Source: VSJD01 sp964617825 (GTDB lineage: Bacteria > Verrucomicrobiota > Kiritimatiellia > JAAZAB01). From it: a stretch of DNA of 64,000 nt. Location: positions 62,001 to 126,000 of the forward strand of contig CAZTWL010000006.1 of assembly GCA_964617825.1 (NCBI GenBank), read 5' to 3'. The notes beneath the pieces were generated by a model. That model was not told the origin of the DNA. It did no database searches and worked only from the letters and a program-made list of their open reading frames with translations. This document shows, one piece after another, positions 34,179-43,055 of the stretch. The translations under genes and the position numbers were made by a program. Position 1 is the stretch's first letter. Every line of letters starts with the position of its first letter.

Positions 34179-34600
34179 CAAGATTCGGCTGAAAACCCGC
34201 ACTGCCGAAAACGCCCGAAAATTGCGACTTTCCTAGGAAACTCGCCAATCCATTCCGTCAGCGTCTCCAACCTTCTGGCAACTTCCGGCAACCTTGGAGC
34301 CCCGCAAAAGCCCCGCAAAGGCACAACGATGCGGGTCGCAACCTTTTACAGAGCTGTCATAAATGCCAAAATATTTCAGTAAGTTTATTTGGGCAATTAT
34401 TCGCGTCCAGCCATAAAAAGCTACTATTACGTGTTGGCAGGGTTCGATATGAACTTCTGCTGTATTACTATTACAGTGAATGAAAAACCGTTGCAAAATC
34501 ACTGACTGATAACGATGGTATGGGATATTCAAGGGCTACATAGCATTGCATGCATCGCACATCAGAGAGACAGAAAACGAAAGACTGTTTCACAAAATGT
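34179..34600. other. AT-richer intergenic stretch beside the tRNA scar
   Basis: No coding region is recognised. A frame on the minus strand with RLETLTEWIGEFPRKVAIFG could be the worn end of an integrase, but this is not supported well enough to call. Confidence 0.3.
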
Positions 34601-36961
34601 TTATTTTCTATGCTTGGTACGGGCGATGATGTGGTCCTGCAATTCGCGGTTGATCAACTTGAACATCTGCGAATATCCGGCCACGCGCACGGCGATGTTT
34701 CCGTAGTGTTCCGGGTCCTCCTGGGCTTTCTTCAAACGCTCGACGGTAACGACATTCCATTGCAATTGGCCGACTTTCATTTGAATGGCGGTCTTAATCA
34801 ATTGAGCCAGCCGCTCGATGCCGGCCTCGCCTTCGACGAGGACGGGGTCCACGTCGATAATGGCCGCGGAGGCGCCCGCGGCCCGGTCATGCGGCAATCT
34901 TGAAAGCGAATTCAACATGGCCGTGACGCCTTTCACATCCCGACCCTGGTGCGCCGACAGCGAATAAGCCAGCGGCTCGTTAACCTTGCGCCCATCGGGG
35001 GTGGCGCCCACCATCTTTCCAAACTCGATGTTGATTAGGAACGAAAAGAGGTGCACAAAATACCGTCCGTTCAAGGGGCTTTTCATCCGGTCCATTACAT
35101 CGATGAAATGGTTGGCCACCAGGGCGGCGAGGGCATCGACTTCCGGCTGGTCATTCCCGTATTTGGGCGCCTGGGTCAGCAGCATTTTTCGCAAGGATTC
35201 TGCTCCGGCGAAGTTGTTTTTTAACGCCTGCAACAATTCCGGGGCGCCGATCTTCTTTTCGTCATACAACAATTTTTTAACAGCCATCAGCGAATCGGCC
35301 GTATTGGCCGTGCCCAGGAAACAAATCGAGTGGTAATTATACACGGCGCCGCCATCGGTAATGTCCCTTCCGCGCTTTATGCAATCATCCGTTAGAATCG
35401 ACCAGCATGGCAACGGTCCCTGCTCCCTTTGGGCCAGTTCGCCCCGGTTGCACAGGTAAACCATGCGCTTAGCGAAAAACTCCACTTGCGTGAAGTAGGC
35501 CTTCAGGAGATCGTCGTATGTTTTGTGGCCCGCAAGCGTCCCGGTTTTCGGTCCGACCTGCCGGCCGGTGCGGGGGTCCTGGCCATCGAACAAGGCCAGC
35601 TCCAGGCACTTGGTCGAATTGAACCAGCCCGATACGGCATGCGGATTGGCCCGCCCGGGAATCGTCAGCTCGATGCAGCCGATAGGCGCATAATTGCGGG
35701 CATCTTCCAGCGTGATGCCATGATCTGACAATGCCTTTATAAAGCAATCGTCGTTGAACATGAATGGAATTCCGCCCCCCTGGGCGATCATCTCCGCCGC
35801 ATAACGAACGAAAGCGTGCGGGCTTTTGGAATGCAGCCGTATGGAAACGTCCCTGACGAAACCGACGTTCCGCGTGGATTCAAGCAGGATATAGCTCATT
35901 TCATTGACGGCATCGTTTCCTTTTTCGTCCACTCCGCCCAGTGTGATCGCCTGAACGTCGTAATCCAGGTACAGCTTGCAGGCCAGCTCTTCCATCAATT
36001 CGACGGCTTGGTCTCGCGTGATGCGGCCGGACTCGATATCCGCCTGGTAATAGGGATTAAAAATCTGATCCAGCCTTCCCAGCGAATTGGCATTGATCCC
36101 GTCTTCGGCGCAAGTAAGAATATGGGCAAACCAGAGCGCCTGGACGGCTTCGAAGAGTGTCCGGGCGCCTTTTTTAGGAACCCGCGCGCAAGTTTCCGCC
36201 ATGATCCGGTAACGTTCTTTTTCCTGCGGGTCTTTTTGCGCTGCCGCGCGTTCCTTGGCAAAATCGGCGTATTTCTGTCCCAGCAAAATTCCCGCTTCGC
36301 AGATCGTAATCCCGGCTTTCCAGAAATTTTCCTTTCTGGGAAAATCGGGATCGGCAAGATCCGCTTTTGCCAGTTTGCTTTCGATCTCTTTGCGTATCCC
36401 ATCGTACCCGATGCGAATGATCTTTGCATAATCCCTGATGGAGTGATTTTCTATCCAGCCCGATCCCCAGAACACGACCCCCGAGTCGCCCTTGCTCCAG
36501 GCACGGCTCCCGGCATCGTTTTCCGGAGAAATATCGCCGATCGCGTAGTATTGAACATACTCTTGCTTTCCATCCGACCCACACCAGCGCAGGACGCAAT
36601 CCCGCAATTCCTTCTTTTCCGATGGCGACAACCCAAATTCATCCAGCCGTTTTTGCGTCGCTTCATCCGGATTGCCCATCAGAATAGACCAGAAACGTGC
36701 CAACAGATGTTCTCCGGCAATGGTCCAACCGGGATAAGCCTCGATTCCGGCCAGTTTGACCTGCTCGAGAACGCGAGCGGCTCGCTGTTGAATCCTGGAG
36801 CGTCCCGGTTTCCAGGATTTCCAGAGGGCCACGTCCCAAAGATACGGATTCGCTCCCACCACAAAAGAACCGTGCACCTCCGCGCCCGCGCGCGGACAGG
36901 TTTTTCTGTTCATGATATCCGACTTTAAAGCGGCAATGCGCGGCGATAATTTTGTATTCAT
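34601..36961 (-). CDS. Glycyl radical enzyme 1 (C-x-E eliminase type)
   Basis: This 786-residue protein has the full pyruvate-formate-lyase-like fold. The active-site loop APIGCIEL gives Cys429 and Glu431; the C-terminal glycyl radical motif VRVAGYSQMF gives Gly762, 25 residues from the end. A Cys-x-Glu pair is the mark of radical eliminases (glycerol/diol dehydratase, choline and isethionate lyases, hydroxyproline dehydratase), whereas PFL has Cys-Cys. The sequence does not let me name the substrate. It is last in the leftward cluster iclR - mini glycyl protein - enzyme 2 - activase - enzyme 1. The enzyme needs the activase to form its radical and is destroyed by oxygen. There is no encapsulation peptide and no shell-protein gene in the window. 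Confidence 0.85.
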   Translation of the reverse strand: MNTKLSPRIAALKSDIMNRKTCPRAGAEVHGSFVVGANPYLWDVALWKSWKPGRSRIQQRAARVLEQVKLAGIEAYPGWTIAGEHLLARFWSILMGNPDEATQKRLDEFGLSPSEKKELRDCVLRWCGSDGKQEYVQYYAIGDISPENDAGSRAWSKGDSGVVFWGSGWIENHSIRDYAKIIRIGYDGIRKEIESKLAKADLADPDFPRKENFWKAGITICEAGILLGQKYADFAKERAAAQKDPQEKERYRIMAETCARVPKKGARTLFEAVQALWFAHILTCAEDGINANSLGRLDQIFNPYYQADIESGRITRDQAVELMEELACKLYLDYDVQAITLGGVDEKGNDAVNEMSYILLESTRNVGFVRDVSIRLHSKSPHAFVRYAAEMIAQGGGIPFMFNDDCFIKALSDHGITLEDARNYAPIGCIELTIPGRANPHAVSGWFNSTKCLELALFDGQDPRTGRQVGPKTGTLAGHKTYDDLLKAYFTQVEFFAKRMVYLCNRGELAQREQGPLPCWSILTDDCIKRGRDITDGGAVYNYHSICFLGTANTADSLMAVKKLLYDEKKIGAPELLQALKNNFAGAESLRKMLLTQAPKYGNDQPEVDALAALVANHFIDVMDRMKSPLNGRYFVHLFSFLINIEFGKMVGATPDGRKVNEPLAYSLSAHQGRDVKGVTAMLNSLSRLPHDRAAGASAAIIDVDPVLVEGEAGIERLAQLIKTAIQMKVGQLQWNVVTVERLKKAQEDPEHYGNIAVRVAGYSQMFKLINRELQDHIIARTKHRK

Positions 36962-37125
36962 GATGTCCCCCTAATTCAATGTTAAGGAAATTCAAACCGC
37001 ACGGCGGCAGAGCGCCGTGGCTACAAAGATTTGTTATTTGGTGCAGCCGCCCCGCTCTGTCGGGGCATGCTTAAAAGTCGCGGTCTTTGGCCGCCTATCT
37101 CGTCGACGGCCGTTCATTCGTTCGA

Positions 37126-38040
37126 TCACATCGTTTTTACAGGAATGGATGTTCGTTCCCGGACGGCCCGAACCCAGCCCTCGACGATTTCTTTTTTCGG
37201 AAATGGTTTGCCGGCGAGCGTGTATTGCTTGCCGATGCGCGCGCTCTTCGATTCCCCGAGCGGATGATAGGGCAGAACGTGGATTTCGATAATATGTTTC
37301 AGCTTGTTCGCCGCTGCGGCTATGCCGGCAAAATGATCGGGCCGGTCGTTCAGTCCCGGCACGATCGGGCATCGGAGGACGATGAGTTTTCCGCGCTCGT
37401 CAAGGGCCGCCAGGTTTGCCAGGATGGGTGCGTTTTCGACGCCCGTGAACGTTTTATGGCGGACCGGATCGGTCTCCTTGTAATCGTAAAGAAACAAATC
37501 GACGTCATTGAGGATGGCGGCATACGATTCGAACGACGCGTACCCGCAGGTCTCCAGGGCGGTATGAATGCCGTCTTTTCGGGCCGCCCGCAAAAGGGCC
37601 TTCGCGAATTCGAGTTGCATCGTCGGCTCGCCGCCGGAAATCGTCATACCCCCGCCCGAGGTTTGGTAAAATGGACGATCCTTGGCGACCTCTTCCATGA
37701 CTTCGTCCACGGTCATCGTTTTTCCCGCTATTTCCAGGGCCTGAGCGTAACATTCCCGCGTGCAAAGGCCGCAGCGGACGCACTGGGCGCGATCGAAGAC
37801 GTGCCGTTCGTTCCGCATGACATGGCAGCCGTGCGGGCATACGCGGAAGCAATAGCCGCAGCCGATGCACTTTTCCGTAATGAACGATATTTCGAAGTTT
37901 TTCTCCCGCGATTCCGGGTTGTGGCACCAGGCGCAACGCAAGGGACATCCCTTGAGGAACACCGTGGTGCGAATGCCAGGCCCGTCATTGATCGAGAACT
38001 TTTGAATATTGAATACAATGCCGGTCAATTGGTTTGGCAT
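37126..38040 (-). CDS. Glycyl radical enzyme activase (radical SAM)
   Basis: This 304-residue protein has the radical-SAM triad C32-x3-C36-x2-C39 (GCPLRCAWCHNPE). An insert carries two 4Fe-4S ferredoxin motifs (CIGCGYCFRVCPHGC and CVRCGLCTREC), and the GGGMTISGGEP motif binds SAM. This is the layout of activases for eliminase-type glycyl radical enzymes; PFL activase lacks the ferredoxin insert. It abstracts a hydrogen from the target glycine of one or both enzymes that flank it. It is the only activase in the window, so it may serve both, and the mini glycyl protein as well. It starts 9 bases after the end of enzyme 2. Confidence 0.9.
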   Translation of the reverse strand: MPNQLTGIVFNIQKFSINDGPGIRTTVFLKGCPLRCAWCHNPESREKNFEISFITEKCIGCGYCFRVCPHGCHVMRNERHVFDRAQCVRCGLCTRECYAQALEIAGKTMTVDEVMEEVAKDRPFYQTSGGGMTISGGEPTMQLEFAKALLRAARKDGIHTALETCGYASFESYAAILNDVDLFLYDYKETDPVRHKTFTGVENAPILANLAALDERGKLIVLRCPIVPGLNDRPDHFAGIAAAANKLKHIIEIHVLPYHPLGESKSARIGKQYTLAGKPFPKKEIVEGWVRAVRERTSIPVKTM

Positions 38041-38049
38041 AAAACAACT

Positions 38050-40191
38050 TTATACGACATGTGCGGTGCGTTTTAACACTTCGCGTTTGAGATCGTCCGA
38101 AAGCCGGTCGAAATATTCCGAATAACCTCCGATGCGAACGATAAGGTTCGGATATTTGCCCGGATTTTTGCGCGCGTCTTCCAACACGGCCGCATCGGCG
38201 ATCGTCAGCTGGATCTGCAGGCCGCCCAGATGGAAGTAGCCCCGGATCGTTTCTTTCACCCGTTGCCGGCTTTCCGGGTCCCGCAAAAGCCGCGCATCGA
38301 GCCGCAGGTTAAGCACGAGCGTGCCGGCGCCTTTCGTCTGCGGGAGGGCGCTTGCCGACAGCAGCAGGGACGTCGGCCCCTCGATATCGGTGCCCTGCAT
38401 CGGGCCGACGGAGTCGGCGATCGGTTGGCCGCGTCTCCGACCGTCAGGAGTCGCCGGAATATAGCTTCCGAGACCAGCGTAGGTCACAAAGAGGATGGTG
38501 CTCGGGACAATAAACCCGTTTGCGCGCCAGCAGCGGCATTTAAGAATCTCGCTGAAAACGAAATCGGCGATGTCGTTCGCGATGGCGTCGATTTCCCGTC
38601 GGGCATTGCCGAATTTGTCGAAATGCCGGATTTGTTCGAAGATTGGCTCGTGTCCGGCATAGTCGGCGTTGAGCATGGCCAGGAATCGTTCCTTGCTCAT
38701 CCGGATTGTGCCGTCAAAAAGCCGTTCGATCGCAAACAGCGAATTGGCGGTGTTCGCGAGCCCCACGACGTTGCAGACGCTGCCGTTATACCGCGCACCG
38801 CCGGCGTTGTATTCGACGCCGCGCTCGATGCAATCGTCGACGAACAGCGAGCGAATCAACTGGGGCCGGTATACCGCTTTCGTGTGCTGGTTGACATCGA
38901 TTTCGGCGGCGATCTCGCGGACGGCGGCACCGAGGTTGGTTTTATAAGCGGCGACAAATTCGTCGAACGACGCCGCGCCAGGCAGCGTTTCGCGCAAGGT
39001 CGAGGAGAGCACGTCCAGCAAGTTGAGGCCCGCCTCGATGGAGCCGACGTTCGAACGGCCTTCGATCATGATCTCGGTGCAGCCGCCGAAGGCGAAATCG
39101 CAAAGGTCGCCGTCGGCGACGCCGATATGCCGGCGAATCGATTCTGTGTAGGCAGTTTCGTTATAAAGAGCGGGATTGCCGGCGCCGGAAAGGAGCGAAT
39201 CGAACGCAGAATCCCACAGGTCGGCCGGCATGTCCGCCCTGACGCGCAGGCCGGTGTTCGGCCGCCGCATGCCGCGGAGCGTTTCGAGGCACAAGCGTGT
39301 CAGATCGTTGTAAGCGGCCCGGTCTCCGTTATCCGAACCGCCGAGGATCATGTGCCAACCGTTGTGCGCGTCGATATCTTTCCAGACTTCGACAAGCATG
39401 GCTTTGGCCGTGTCCGCGGTGATGCGTCCGGCTTCCAGGTCGGTGCGATAATACGGATACATCCATTGGTCGAACCGGCCGATCGAATCGCAGCCATCGA
39501 TGTGCCACATGAATGCGAAAGCGACGAGCGCTTCGTGGAAATTCAGTGCGGGTCGCAGGGGAACCTGTTCCAGCGCGACGACGATGGCCTCGCGTCGTTC
39601 GTCGCAGGTTGTTTGTTGCTGTCGTTTCAAATGCGCGAGGCATTTTGCGTGAAAGGCCAGGATGGCGTCCAGTGTTTCCAGAAGGGCCTGAAGCAGGTCG
39701 CGTTGCGCCGGCGAGCCGGTTTTCTCCAGTTTACCTTCGATGCGCGCGCGGTAGGCGGCAAGTCCCTCGGCAAGCACGCGTCGGTAGTTAATGATGGAAT
39801 GCGTATAGCCGCCCCCGCCAATCGCGTATTTATCGGGCATCGGATTGGTCGAATACACCGCCATTTCGCGGGCGACCCGTTCCATGAGAAGCCGGTCGAA
39901 CGGGGCGGCAGCCGTCGCGGCAAGGCCGGCCAGTTTGGCCTGGTCCACCCACAGGCTGAACGAATAATTATGGCCGGCAATCTGGTCGGGAATATCCCAT
40001 AGGTTGCATTTCCCGGCCGGGTAAAGCCGCGTTCCCGTGTGCGGGATCGCCGCGCGGTGTTCGAGGAATCGGCGGATGGCGCGCGCATGTCTCCTTACAA
40101 GCGGCGCGTTCTTCTCCTCGTAAAATCCGGCCAGGAAATATTGCTCGTGCCGGTAGAGCCATTCCGATTCGCGCGATATCGCAATCTTCAT
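38050..40191 (-). CDS. Glycyl radical enzyme 2 (C-x-E eliminase type)
   Basis: This 713-residue protein has the active-site loop FAFGGCTEIMIEGR (Cys371, Glu373) and the glycyl radical motif VRIGGYSEYF (Gly689), again 25 residues from the C-terminus. It is shorter than enzyme 1 and only distantly similar. GGCTEIMIEGRSN is unlike the GCVE-P loop of glycerol dehydratase and choline lyase, so the substrate class may be new; this is inference. GAAGGG stands just before the ATG. It lies between the mini glycyl protein and the activase. Two different glycyl radical enzymes with one activase suggest successive steps, or two related substrates, in one anaerobic pathway. Confidence 0.85.
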   Translation of the reverse strand: MKIAISRESEWLYRHEQYFLAGFYEEKNAPLVRRHARAIRRFLEHRAAIPHTGTRLYPAGKCNLWDIPDQIAGHNYSFSLWVDQAKLAGLAATAAAPFDRLLMERVAREMAVYSTNPMPDKYAIGGGGYTHSIINYRRVLAEGLAAYRARIEGKLEKTGSPAQRDLLQALLETLDAILAFHAKCLAHLKRQQQTTCDERREAIVVALEQVPLRPALNFHEALVAFAFMWHIDGCDSIGRFDQWMYPYYRTDLEAGRITADTAKAMLVEVWKDIDAHNGWHMILGGSDNGDRAAYNDLTRLCLETLRGMRRPNTGLRVRADMPADLWDSAFDSLLSGAGNPALYNETAYTESIRRHIGVADGDLCDFAFGGCTEIMIEGRSNVGSIEAGLNLLDVLSSTLRETLPGAASFDEFVAAYKTNLGAAVREIAAEIDVNQHTKAVYRPQLIRSLFVDDCIERGVEYNAGGARYNGSVCNVVGLANTANSLFAIERLFDGTIRMSKERFLAMLNADYAGHEPIFEQIRHFDKFGNARREIDAIANDIADFVFSEILKCRCWRANGFIVPSTILFVTYAGLGSYIPATPDGRRRGQPIADSVGPMQGTDIEGPTSLLLSASALPQTKGAGTLVLNLRLDARLLRDPESRQRVKETIRGYFHLGGLQIQLTIADAAVLEDARKNPGKYPNLIVRIGGYSEYFDRLSDDLKREVLKRTAHVV

Positions 40192-40241
40192 GTTTCCCTT
40201 CGCATTACGCCTTATAGGGCGCGGGCCTTGAAGTGGCTCGC

Positions 40242-40466
40242 TTAAAACGCGTCGAATCCGGCGCGCTGCATAACTTCATCCTGCATTGCCGGCGACAGCC
40301 TGGTGAAATAATCGGTGTAGCCGCCGATGCGCAAAGCGAGCGAATCGACGCTTTCCGACTGTTGGAACGATTCGCAATCGACGATTGTCCAGTCGGGCCA
40401 GGATTGACGTTTTCTTTGCAGGCATCGTTCCCGCAAACGGGCAATACGGTCTGAAAAACGAATCAT
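40242..40466 (-). CDS. Mini glycyl-radical protein (74 residues)
   Basis: The C-terminal half, SLALRIGGYTDYFTRLSPAM then QDEVMQRAGFDAF, is a complete glycyl radical domain; it aligns with enzyme 2 (VRIGGYSEYFDRLSDDL). The candidate radical Gly is residue 49. The N-terminal half (MIRFSDRIARLRERCLQRKR) looks like the first residues of a full glycyl radical enzyme. The whole catalytic barrel with the active-site Cys is absent. Two readings are possible. It may be a small spare-part protein like E. coli YfiD/GrcA, which restores oxygen-cleaved PFL. Or it may be the in-frame remnant of a third enzyme after an internal deletion. The intact frame and its place at the head of the cluster, 50 bases before enzyme 2, favour expression. 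An alternative TTG start lies at 40475. Confidence 0.6.
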   Translation of the reverse strand: MIRFSDRIARLRERCLQRKRQSWPDWTIVDCESFQQSESVDSLALRIGGYTDYFTRLSPAMQDEVMQRAGFDAF

Positions 40467-40575
40467 CGGGATCAATCTTCTCGTTCATCATGACTCATTA
40501 TCCAACCTAGTCCCGCCTGCGCGGGAGCCCAAAGAATTTGCCCGCGGAACACACGGAAAACCGAAAACAATAAAA

Positions 40576-41478
40576 TCAGTTGCTTTTTCTAGTTTTGATT
40601 TGCCGTGTGTTCTGTGGGCAATGTTCCGTTTTGTTTTCTTGTTTTTTGCGGCTGTTTTCCGGTTTTGATAAGTTGTCGAAAAAAACGCCCTCGTACCCGA
40701 TGTCCCGGGATACCTTGGCGGCGCAATTCAAGACCTGCGCCTTATGCCGGCGCCAGCGATCGGCAGAAAGGCATGAAAGAATGCCGGTGATTCCAAGGCC
40801 GGCCACCACCTTTTCGTTGATGTCGAATACCGGCGCGCCGATGCAATAAAGGCCGGTAAGATATTCTTCGCGGTCATAGGCCAGCCCGGTTTTTTTGATG
40901 TCGGCCAATTCCTTCATGAGTTGCTTGCGTGTGGTTTTTGTGTTGACCGTCAGGTTCGGCAGCGGTTCGGGCAGAGCCGCGCGCAAGTCGGTTTCGTCCA
41001 TGAAGGCCAGCACCGCTTTGCCGAACGCATTGGCATGATAATAAAGGCGGCTGCCCGGCACGGTTTTCAGATAGAAATCAGTCCGGGGCGTCACGCAGTC
41101 CAGGACGGCGATCCGGTCCTTGTCGGGAATCTGGATCTGGCAGGTTTCGTTCGTGATTTCGCAAAGGGCCTCGAGGTGCGGGCGACTCCTGGCGCGGAGG
41201 TCGAAGCGGGCATACAGACGCATGCCGATCGTGAAGAGTCGCGTGCTCAACCGGTACTTCCCCGCCGCGGTCAATTCGGCGTACCCGTAATGGGCGAGCT
41301 GGATCAGAACCCGGTAGGCCATATTGACCGAAATACCGAGCTTTCTGGATATTTCGTTGATCCCGTGTTCCGCGGCGTCCCGCGACATCAAGTCGATAAT
41401 TTTGAGGGCGCTTTCCAGGGCGGGCGCCGCGTAGCGGCCCTTTTCTTTTTTCGGCGTACAGGTTTTCATTTGTTTCAT
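40576..41478 (-). CDS. IclR-family transcriptional regulator
   Basis: This 300-residue protein starts with a winged helix (ALESALKIIDLMSRDA, then INEISRKLGISVNMAYRVLI). The IclR ligand domain follows (GKAVLAFMDETDLRAALP, YDREEYLTGLYCIGAPVFD). The regulator opens the glycyl-radical cluster and reads the same way, so it probably controls it in response to a small organic acid or sugar-derived ligand. Its start codon lies inside the 21-bp leader repeat. The last 30 residues are Lys/Asn-rich and likely disordered. Confidence 0.88.
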   Translation of the reverse strand: MKQMKTCTPKKEKGRYAAPALESALKIIDLMSRDAAEHGINEISRKLGISVNMAYRVLIQLAHYGYAELTAAGKYRLSTRLFTIGMRLYARFDLRARSRPHLEALCEITNETCQIQIPDKDRIAVLDCVTPRTDFYLKTVPGSRLYYHANAFGKAVLAFMDETDLRAALPEPLPNLTVNTKTTRKQLMKELADIKKTGLAYDREEYLTGLYCIGAPVFDINEKVVAGLGITGILSCLSADRWRRHKAQVLNCAAKVSRDIGYEGVFFDNLSKPENSRKKQENKTEHCPQNTRQIKTRKSN

Positions 41479-41493
41479 TGGCGTCCCATAGGG
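41473..41493 (-). repeat. 21-bp leader repeat, copy 2
   Basis: This copy is identical, on the minus strand, to 424-444. The ATG within it is the start codon of the IclR gene. Confidence 0.65.
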
Positions 41494-41960
41494 GCGTCGA
41501 GGTTATAGCGGTTTTAGCCTGTAGGCTGTTAGGCAAAAGACACAAAATTCGCATGCAAAAATCCGGAACTATACTTTTCTGCATATGTACATGAATTTAC
41601 TGCTTTTCCGCGCTTTTTCCAATAGTCTACAGTCTATAGCCTCCAGTCTGAACATCTCCGGGGATGCTACTGATTTGTTTTTTAAGTAAAAAGATATTAC
41701 ATATATATCATAATGGCAAATAGAATATTCGCCTTGAAGGAGTTGCCCTCGGCGGCGGCGTTGATCCGGGTTTTGTTTAACGGCGGCAGTCCGCCCCTCT
41801 GGCAGATCGTCTTCGAAACATGGGAGAGCATCGCGGGAGCTGGTATCGAGGCTAGCCCTGCTTGTGGGTCTCGCGTAAACAGTCTTAAAACCTGCTTGCC
41901 AGCCGGTTCCGGACGGTGTAATTTTTTTCGTCGGATCAACCCCGGAGGAGAATAGAACAA
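41494..41960. other. Intergenic stretch between iclR and purC
   Basis: This holds the diverging control regions of iclR and purC. A frame at 41713-41955 (MANRIFALKELPSAAALIRV...) runs almost into purC, but it has no recognisable family or good ribosome binding site. The stretch 41590-41700 is AT-rich and may hold promoters. Confidence 0.35.
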
Positions 41961-42794
41961 ATGGTTGAAAAAGATCTTGTCTACCGAGGAAAGTCGAAAG
42001 ATGTTTTCAGGATAACCGGCGGGCCCCACGCCGGTAAATACCGGCTTGTATTTACCGACAGGGCGACCGGATACCTGGAAAATGGAAAAACAGTATTTGA
42101 CCCCGGCTACGACATAGTGGTCGGCGACATTCCCGGCAAGGGCGCCATCGCCTGCAGGTTCGCCTCGCATTTTTTCAATTTGCTGAAAGAAAAAGGCATT
42201 CCCTCGCATTATATCGAGACGGCCGGCGAAAACGAGATGATCGTGGAGCCCGCCAACCCGCTCTCGATGCCGGCGGAAGCCCCGGAATTGCCCGGCGCGG
42301 CCCCGCTCCTGAACTTGGAATTCACCTGGCGTAACAACGCCACCGGCAGCTTCTGGCGCAGGTATCCATTCGTAAGGCCTTGCAAGAGCCTGGGCAAGGT
42401 GGTGGAGATATGGACCAAGGGCGACAGTGACATCCTTATCACGACGGAAGCACTGGAAGCGGCGGGCGCCATGAGCCGGGACGAGATCGCCGCAAGCATT
42501 GCCCTCGTGAAACAGGTTGCCGAAATGGTCTCCGACGAATTTAAGAAAAAAAATCTTCATGTCGTCGACGGCAAGTTCGAGCTGGGACGCCTGCAATGCG
42601 GGTCCGGGCAAATCGTGCTGATCGATGAGATATCGCCGGACGTGTTGCGCGTCTGCAAAGGCTATCGCCCCGACGGCGACGGCAGCTGCACGGCCTATGC
42701 CCAATGCACGCTGTCTGGATGCGAGGGTGGCAAGCGCACCATTAAAAACAGGAACCAGGTGCCCGCCGCCGATTTCATCAATATTTTCCTGTAA
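41961..42794 (+). CDS. purC: SAICAR synthetase (PurC)
   Basis: This 277-residue protein is of the purC family. It starts MVEKDLVYRGKSKDVFRI and shows the ATP-site KGKSKD-like loop, LEFTWRNNATGSFWRRYPFV (substrate loop), and LIDEISPDVLRV (metal and CAIR binding near the C-terminus). It joins aspartate to CAIR with ATP in purine synthesis, in the cytoplasm. GGAGGAG at 41943-41949 supports the start. It lies alone, not with other pur genes, and is probably a core gene of the host beside the mobile element that follows. Confidence 0.88.
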   Translation: MVEKDLVYRGKSKDVFRITGGPHAGKYRLVFTDRATGYLENGKTVFDPGYDIVVGDIPGKGAIACRFASHFFNLLKEKGIPSHYIETAGENEMIVEPANPLSMPAEAPELPGAAPLLNLEFTWRNNATGSFWRRYPFVRPCKSLGKVVEIWTKGDSDILITTEALEAAGAMSRDEIAASIALVKQVAEMVSDEFKKKNLHVVDGKFELGRLQCGSGQIVLIDEISPDVLRVCKGYRPDGDGSCTAYAQCTLSGCEGGKRTIKNRNQVPAADFINIFL

Positions 42795-42845
42795 ACTGAA
42801 GCTGTTGCCCTTACCGGCCAGCCGGCCGCTCTTAATTCCGCCCCA

Positions 42846-43055
42846 AACCAAGGGTCACATCTATACAAATTACATTGGCGATAGAATCCGATCGTAAATC
42901 NNNNNNNNNNNNNNNNNNNNNNNNNNNNNNNNNNNNNNNNNNNNNNNNNNNNNNNNNNNNNNNNNNNNNNNNNNNNNNNNNNNNNNNNNNNNNNNNNNNN
43001 CGTCATTCACCCCGCAAGTCAAGTATGTATTATGTATAGATGTGACCCCAATTCA
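42846..43055. mobile_element. Second RAYT copy, mostly hidden by the assembly gap
   Basis: Bases 42846-42900 equal 28830-28884 and bases 43001-43055 equal 29903-29957, the two ends of the RAYT element. The interior is replaced by 100 N. By comparison with the complete copy, 1018 bases are missing, so the gap is about 918 bases longer than drawn. Confidence 0.85.
42901..43000. other. Assembly gap (100 N)
   Basis: This is a run of exactly 100 N, the usual size for a gap of unknown length. It coincides with a repeated element and not with a biological break. Confidence 0.98.

Noticed and set aside
38230..40002. 590-residue plus-strand open frame
   Set aside because: It is antisense to glycyl radical enzyme 2, whose motifs are unmistakable.
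41697..42851. 384-residue minus frame over purC
   Set aside because: The plus-strand PurC has full family motifs and a strong ribosome binding site.
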